Shown: piece by piece, positions 34,542 through 38,269 of the stretch | How positions within the stretch are numbered: the stretch's first letter is position 1 | Layout: every line of letters starts with the position of its first letter | NCBI GenBank assembly: GCA_000697055.1 | Contig: JNDT01002374.1 | Location: 1-38,269 of the forward strand | Length of the DNA: 38,269 nt | Direction of reading: 5' to 3' | Source: Saksenaea vasiformis B4078 | Taxonomy: Eukaryota; Mucoromycota; Mucoromycetes; Mucorales; Saksenaeaceae | Notes under the pieces: model-generated | Seen by the model: the letters and a program-made list of their open reading frames with translations, nothing else | What the model was told of the DNA's origin: nothing | The model's database searches: none | Made by a program: the position numbers and the translations under genes

Positions 34542-37500
34542 GGCTGAGGAACACGAGGATGAAGACGAGGAAGGCGACTGGGACGGTGAACATGAACATT
34601 ATGACGAAGATGAAGATGAAGATGTTCACGAGGACACGGATGCTGAGGAGGAGTTTGCGCGTGTGAGAAGAAATTTGGGTCTTCATATGGAAACATTATT
34701 TGGCGGAATGAGCTCGGATATGTCAAGCAGCTTGCGATCTATCTTGGAAAATCTAAAAAATCCCAATGATCCAACTGCGCAGCTCATTGCGCTGCAAGAA
34801 CTTGCAGAGATATTGTCAGTCAGCAGCGAAGAAAATTTGGCAGGTTATTTTGCAAGTGACAGTTTTGTCAAGGAATTGGTGAAGATTATGAAGGGTCAAG
34901 AGGACGTGGTCGCTGGTGTTGACATGGATGATGAAATGATGCTGGCGCTTGCGATGAGCGAGGGACTAGGCGGCGGCAATCCCGAGATCATGCTGCTTGC
35001 CTGTCGATGTATATCCAATCTTCTTGATGCCATGCCAAGCGCTGTAACCAGTGTTGTCTACCATGGAACCATCCGAGTTCTTTGTCAGAAGCTGAAATCC
35101 ATCGAATATATTGACCTTGCCGAGCAAGCATTATGCGTAAGTGAAGTCCGATAGATGAAAGACCACTTTGTGTAACCTTTACACTCTTATGCAGGCTCTG
35201 GAGAAAGTGGCGTCGCATTTACCAAGAGCAGTTGTGCAGGAGGGTGGATTAGGAGCAGCTCTTCTGTATTTTGATTTCTTCAGCATTCATTCTCAGCGAA
35301 CGGCGCTTCGCACAGCCTCTAACTGTATGCGTGGAATTGATACAGACGCATTTTCGCAAGTCATGGAGGTGCTTCCAACGTTGATGAACACCCTGTCCTA
35401 TTCTGACCGTAACATTATCGAACTTACTTGTCTTTGCTGGGTACGGTTGGCTGAGAGTTATCGAAACAGCAAAGAGCATCTCGAAAAACTTTTCTCTGTC
35501 GATTTACTGAAGACGATGATGGGACTTGTTCCGGTTCCTGGTAACTCGAATGCAGTTCGTCCTGCAACATTCATGGATCTGCTGCGCGTTTTCCGTGCGA
35601 TTTCAAAGGGCTCACCCCAGCTTGGCTACGAACTGTTAAATTTGAACATCGTTGGTACACTGTACCAAGTACTGACTGGCTCGTCTTCGCAGCCAACGAC
35701 TGAGGACATCACAAACATCAGTCTAGATAGCAAATGGCACGATTCCGTTCCCATGATCATGAAAATCATTGTGGATTTGCTGCCGCCGCTTCCCAAAGGT
35801 ATATATACCGGTTGCACTCATTCTTGTATTTCTCATAGACTCTTGTAGATGGCATGTTCAGCTCGAAGCGTTTCAGGGAAGAGCCAGTTGCTTTGCGCAC
35901 AAGATCGGCGAGACCTGTAGTCGATGACGTTGGGACTCCAAAGGAAGTTGATCCACGAGTGCAGTTGTTCAAAGAGAACCAGGAGTTGTTGGTCCACATT
36001 GATCGAATTCTGGTTCCAGTTTTACTCGAGATCTACACTTCAACAGTGAACGTACGAGTCCGCCAACTTGTTACAAATGCACTAGTTAAAATTGTTCACT
36101 TTTCGGATGTGGAGACACTTCGCAGTGTCCTCAACAATCAGCCATTGTCAAGTTTCTTGGCCGGCATTTTGGCCCAACAGGAATATCCCGCACTGGTAAT
36201 CGATGCTCTGTATCAAACGGAGATTCTGCATTCAAAATTACCGGACGTCTATCATCTGCTTTTCGAAAGAGAAGGTGTCTTGCATGAAGTGGAAACAATC
36301 GCAAAGGCTCCGATGGACGATGCTGAAACTCAAAGTGAGCGGTCACCCGCTGAGGAAAACCAGGGAGAAAATCTGAAGGCCAAGGAGAAGGCGGCTGAAA
36401 GCAAAGAGGAACAGTTAAACAACGAGGATAGCTCCCAGGACACCAACAAAGAGGATGATGATAAAGATGACGAAGATGGTGATAGCAGGTCAAAGACAAC
36501 GGTGTCATCTGCTGAGGGCAGCGACATCAGCCGCTCTAGGTATCCGGGAAAAACACGGTTTACAACCTCAGAGGAGAAAGACAGAGCAGCCTTGTTGACT
36601 GCTAGACGGAGACTGTTTGATAGAGAGGATTTACATGCGTTACTGCGAAGCAGATTTGGACATGTGCGACAACTTGCTAGTAACACGGAAGTCGAGAAAG
36701 GTCTAGGACGAGGCTCCACACGTCGATTCATTATACAACTGGCACAGAACTTTGTTCGCAAGTATCACGACGAAAAGCTTACTACAACAAGCAAAGAAAG
36801 CGGCGGCTTGGAAGAGGTTCAGAAGTTTGCGGAGAACCTCAAAGGATCCAAACAGGACCCAGCTGCGAAAGAGACAGTGACTAAGTTGTTGCATTACCTA
36901 CAAGGATCTAGTGTGGGTATCAGCAGTTTCGAACTGGTCAACTCCGGCTTAATGGATGCACTTCTGGCGTATCTTACAGAAGAGGATCCATCCTTTGCTA
37001 GTCCATTGAGTACGCGTTGGCAGACATTCAGACAAGTGCTTGTACAATCGGCGGACATCGAAGGAGGAAAAGAACCTGGAAGAGGTCTACGTGTATTAGT
37101 GACTCGTCTGCAGGAACTGCTTAATCGTGTCGAATATTTCGAAGTGGTAACACCGTTGGAATCGTCTTCGAGCGAAAGCTTCCGTAACCCAACGCATATG
37201 CTTGCCAAACAACTGCGGTTACGATTGACAGGCCAAGGTCCGGATATACCTCGCGAATATCAGCATTTGATGGTATCCACACATACGGTGGCAACATTTA
37301 AGGTTCTGGAGGAGTATCTTCTGGCACGTATTGGAAGTCGAGACGCTGCATCCTCAAGCGCCAGCAAACACAGAAAACGACCTGAGCAGAGCGAGGACAA
37401 CGACGATGAAAGCGAAGACTCTAGCTCAGACAAAGATGAAGATGAAGAAGTAGGCGTACTCGAAAAAATGGATTTGGATGATGAAGAAAATGGGGATGAA

Positions 37501-38269
37501 ATTGAGGTAAGCAACAATACTCAGCGTTAGAATAGAATGCTAAAGTGAATAATATTATGACATATCAGCACATGGACATGTCAGAGCATGTGAATGGGTC
37601 TGAAGAGACGCAAACCGCCGATGTTACAGCCAAAGGCGCCTCCTCTCAGAGAAGCCATACGAAGAAGGCAGCTGCTGAAAGCTCAGGCCGTGCGTCATCG
37701 TCTGCGAAGGCTAGCAAACCAGCTTCTGGAAAATGGCAAATCAAATTTTCTTTGAAAGGCACCCCCGTCTCCAACGACACAACGATCTATGGCGCGGTAC
37801 ACCAGTATGAAGTGCGAACAAACAAGACATCTTCCGTTCGTAATATCTGGGGAACATCATATCCTGTTACATACGAAAGAGTGTGGGTTCCTCATTCGAC
37901 AGAAGAGGAGACTGGCGCCGGAAAAGGACCTGTCCGTCAATTGGATAACGTGGAGCAACCCGAAAATTTGGAAGAGAACAGTGTTTGTACAAAGGTCCTT
38001 CGCTTGCTGAAGTCATTCTCGACGTTACATCGCGAATCCGATGGTATACCAGGTATAGAGGATGCCATCCACGACGAGGATTTCATCAACAGAAAACTTA
38101 CTGCGAAGATGAATCGCCAACTCGAAGAACCTCTTATTGTTGCCAGTTCATGTCTCCCCAGTTGGACATATTGGCTGATGGACAAGGCTCCGTTCTTGTT
38201 CCCGTTCGAAACGCGTCATTTGTTTATCCAGAGTACATCCTTTGGCTACTCGCGCTTGATTGCTCGCTG
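33530..38269 (+). CDS. UFD4/TRIP12-type HECT E3 ubiquitin ligase, 5' part (truncated by window end)
   Basis: About 1484 residues are visible. Exons: 33530-33774, 33833-34237, 34296-35136, 35195-35798, 35849-37506, 37569 to the window end. A basic Ser/Lys-rich N-terminus (about 1-235) precedes a very acidic tract with more than twenty Asp (about 240-340). Armadillo repeats follow (about 355-860; LIALQELAEILSVSSEENL, ACRCISNLLDAMPSAV, ALEKVASHLP). A second acidic linker leads to the conserved C-terminal half (WQIKFSLKGTPVSNDTTIYG, ETRHLFIQSTSFGYSRLIAR). This is the Ufd4/TRIP12 layout. These ligases recognise N-degrons and ubiquitin-fusion substrates and extend ubiquitin chains in nucleus and cytosol. 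The catalytic HECT domain would lie beyond the window, so activity cannot be judged. All junctions are GT-AG and in frame. Confidence 0.92.
34477..34540 (+). repeat. In-frame GAT microsatellite encoding poly-Asp
   Basis: A nearly pure run of GAT codons (few GAC/GTC) inside exon 3 of the UFD4-like gene, giving about twenty consecutive acidic residues. DNA this uniform is prone to slippage, so tract length may vary between strains. Confidence 0.9.

Noticed and set aside
34399..34726. Minus-strand open frames rich in Ile or His opposite the acidic tract
   Set aside because: They are reverse readings of the GAT repeat inside a well-supported exon.

Overview
This window is nuclear DNA of a filamentous fungus. 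The genes are split by many short introns (about 45-100 nt) with GTAAGT-like donors and YAG acceptors, UTRs and intergenic DNA are full of homopolymers and microsatellites, and all recognisable proteins are eukaryotic. The 443-residue delta-9 desaturase with a C-terminal cytochrome b5, the small TALE homeobox gene and the general style fit early-diverging Mucoromycota (Mucorales best guess); this placement is inference. No bacterial, plasmid, viral or CRISPR feature was seen.

Layout. 0.7-2.2 kb (-): BuGZ/ZNF207-type zinc-finger protein. 2.2-5.5 kb: gene-poor. 5.5-7.0 kb (+): WBP11-type splicing factor with poly-Q and poly-P. 8.6-9.7 kb (-): TALE/KN homeodomain factor. 11.4-12.1 kb (+): conserved uncharacterised protein behind an overlapping uORF. 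12.6-13.6 kb (-): PEX11 peroxisome proliferation factor. 15.8-17.4 kb (+): OLE1-type stearoyl-CoA desaturase. 18.6-20.6 kb (+): alternative NADH dehydrogenase. 21.5-22.8 kb (+): ribosomal protein uL30/L7 with a C/D-box snoRNA in its second intron. 23.5-24.4 kb (-): secreted orphan protein. 24.6-26.0 kb (-): palmitoyl-protein thioesterase. 26.0-28.3 kb: gene-free, possibly decayed sequence. 28.3-28.9 kb (+): ribosomal protein eL14. 29.1-32.9 kb (-): USP4/15/Ubp12-type deubiquitinase. 33.5 kb to the end (+): UFD4/TRIP12-type HECT ubiquitin ligase, cut by the window edge before its HECT domain.

There is no operon or cluster logic; this is an ordinary housekeeping stretch. Themes: lipid and peroxisome metabolism (PEX11, desaturase, thioesterase), respiration (NDI-type dehydrogenase), translation (L7, L14, snoRNA), splicing and mitosis (WBP11, BuGZ), and a divergent deubiquitinase/ubiquitin-ligase pair sharing a 593-bp promoter region.

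Most interesting: the intronic snoRNA with a clear large-subunit rRNA guide; three introns with GC instead of GT donors, all reading AG|GCAAGT, two in one gene; 12- and 17-nt microexons; an ATGA-overlapping uORF; and a minus-strand reading frame broken only by two adjacent stops. I found no clearly novel multi-gene system. Exon boundaries below were set by hand from splice signals, reading frame and family similarity; each full model keeps frame from start to stop.
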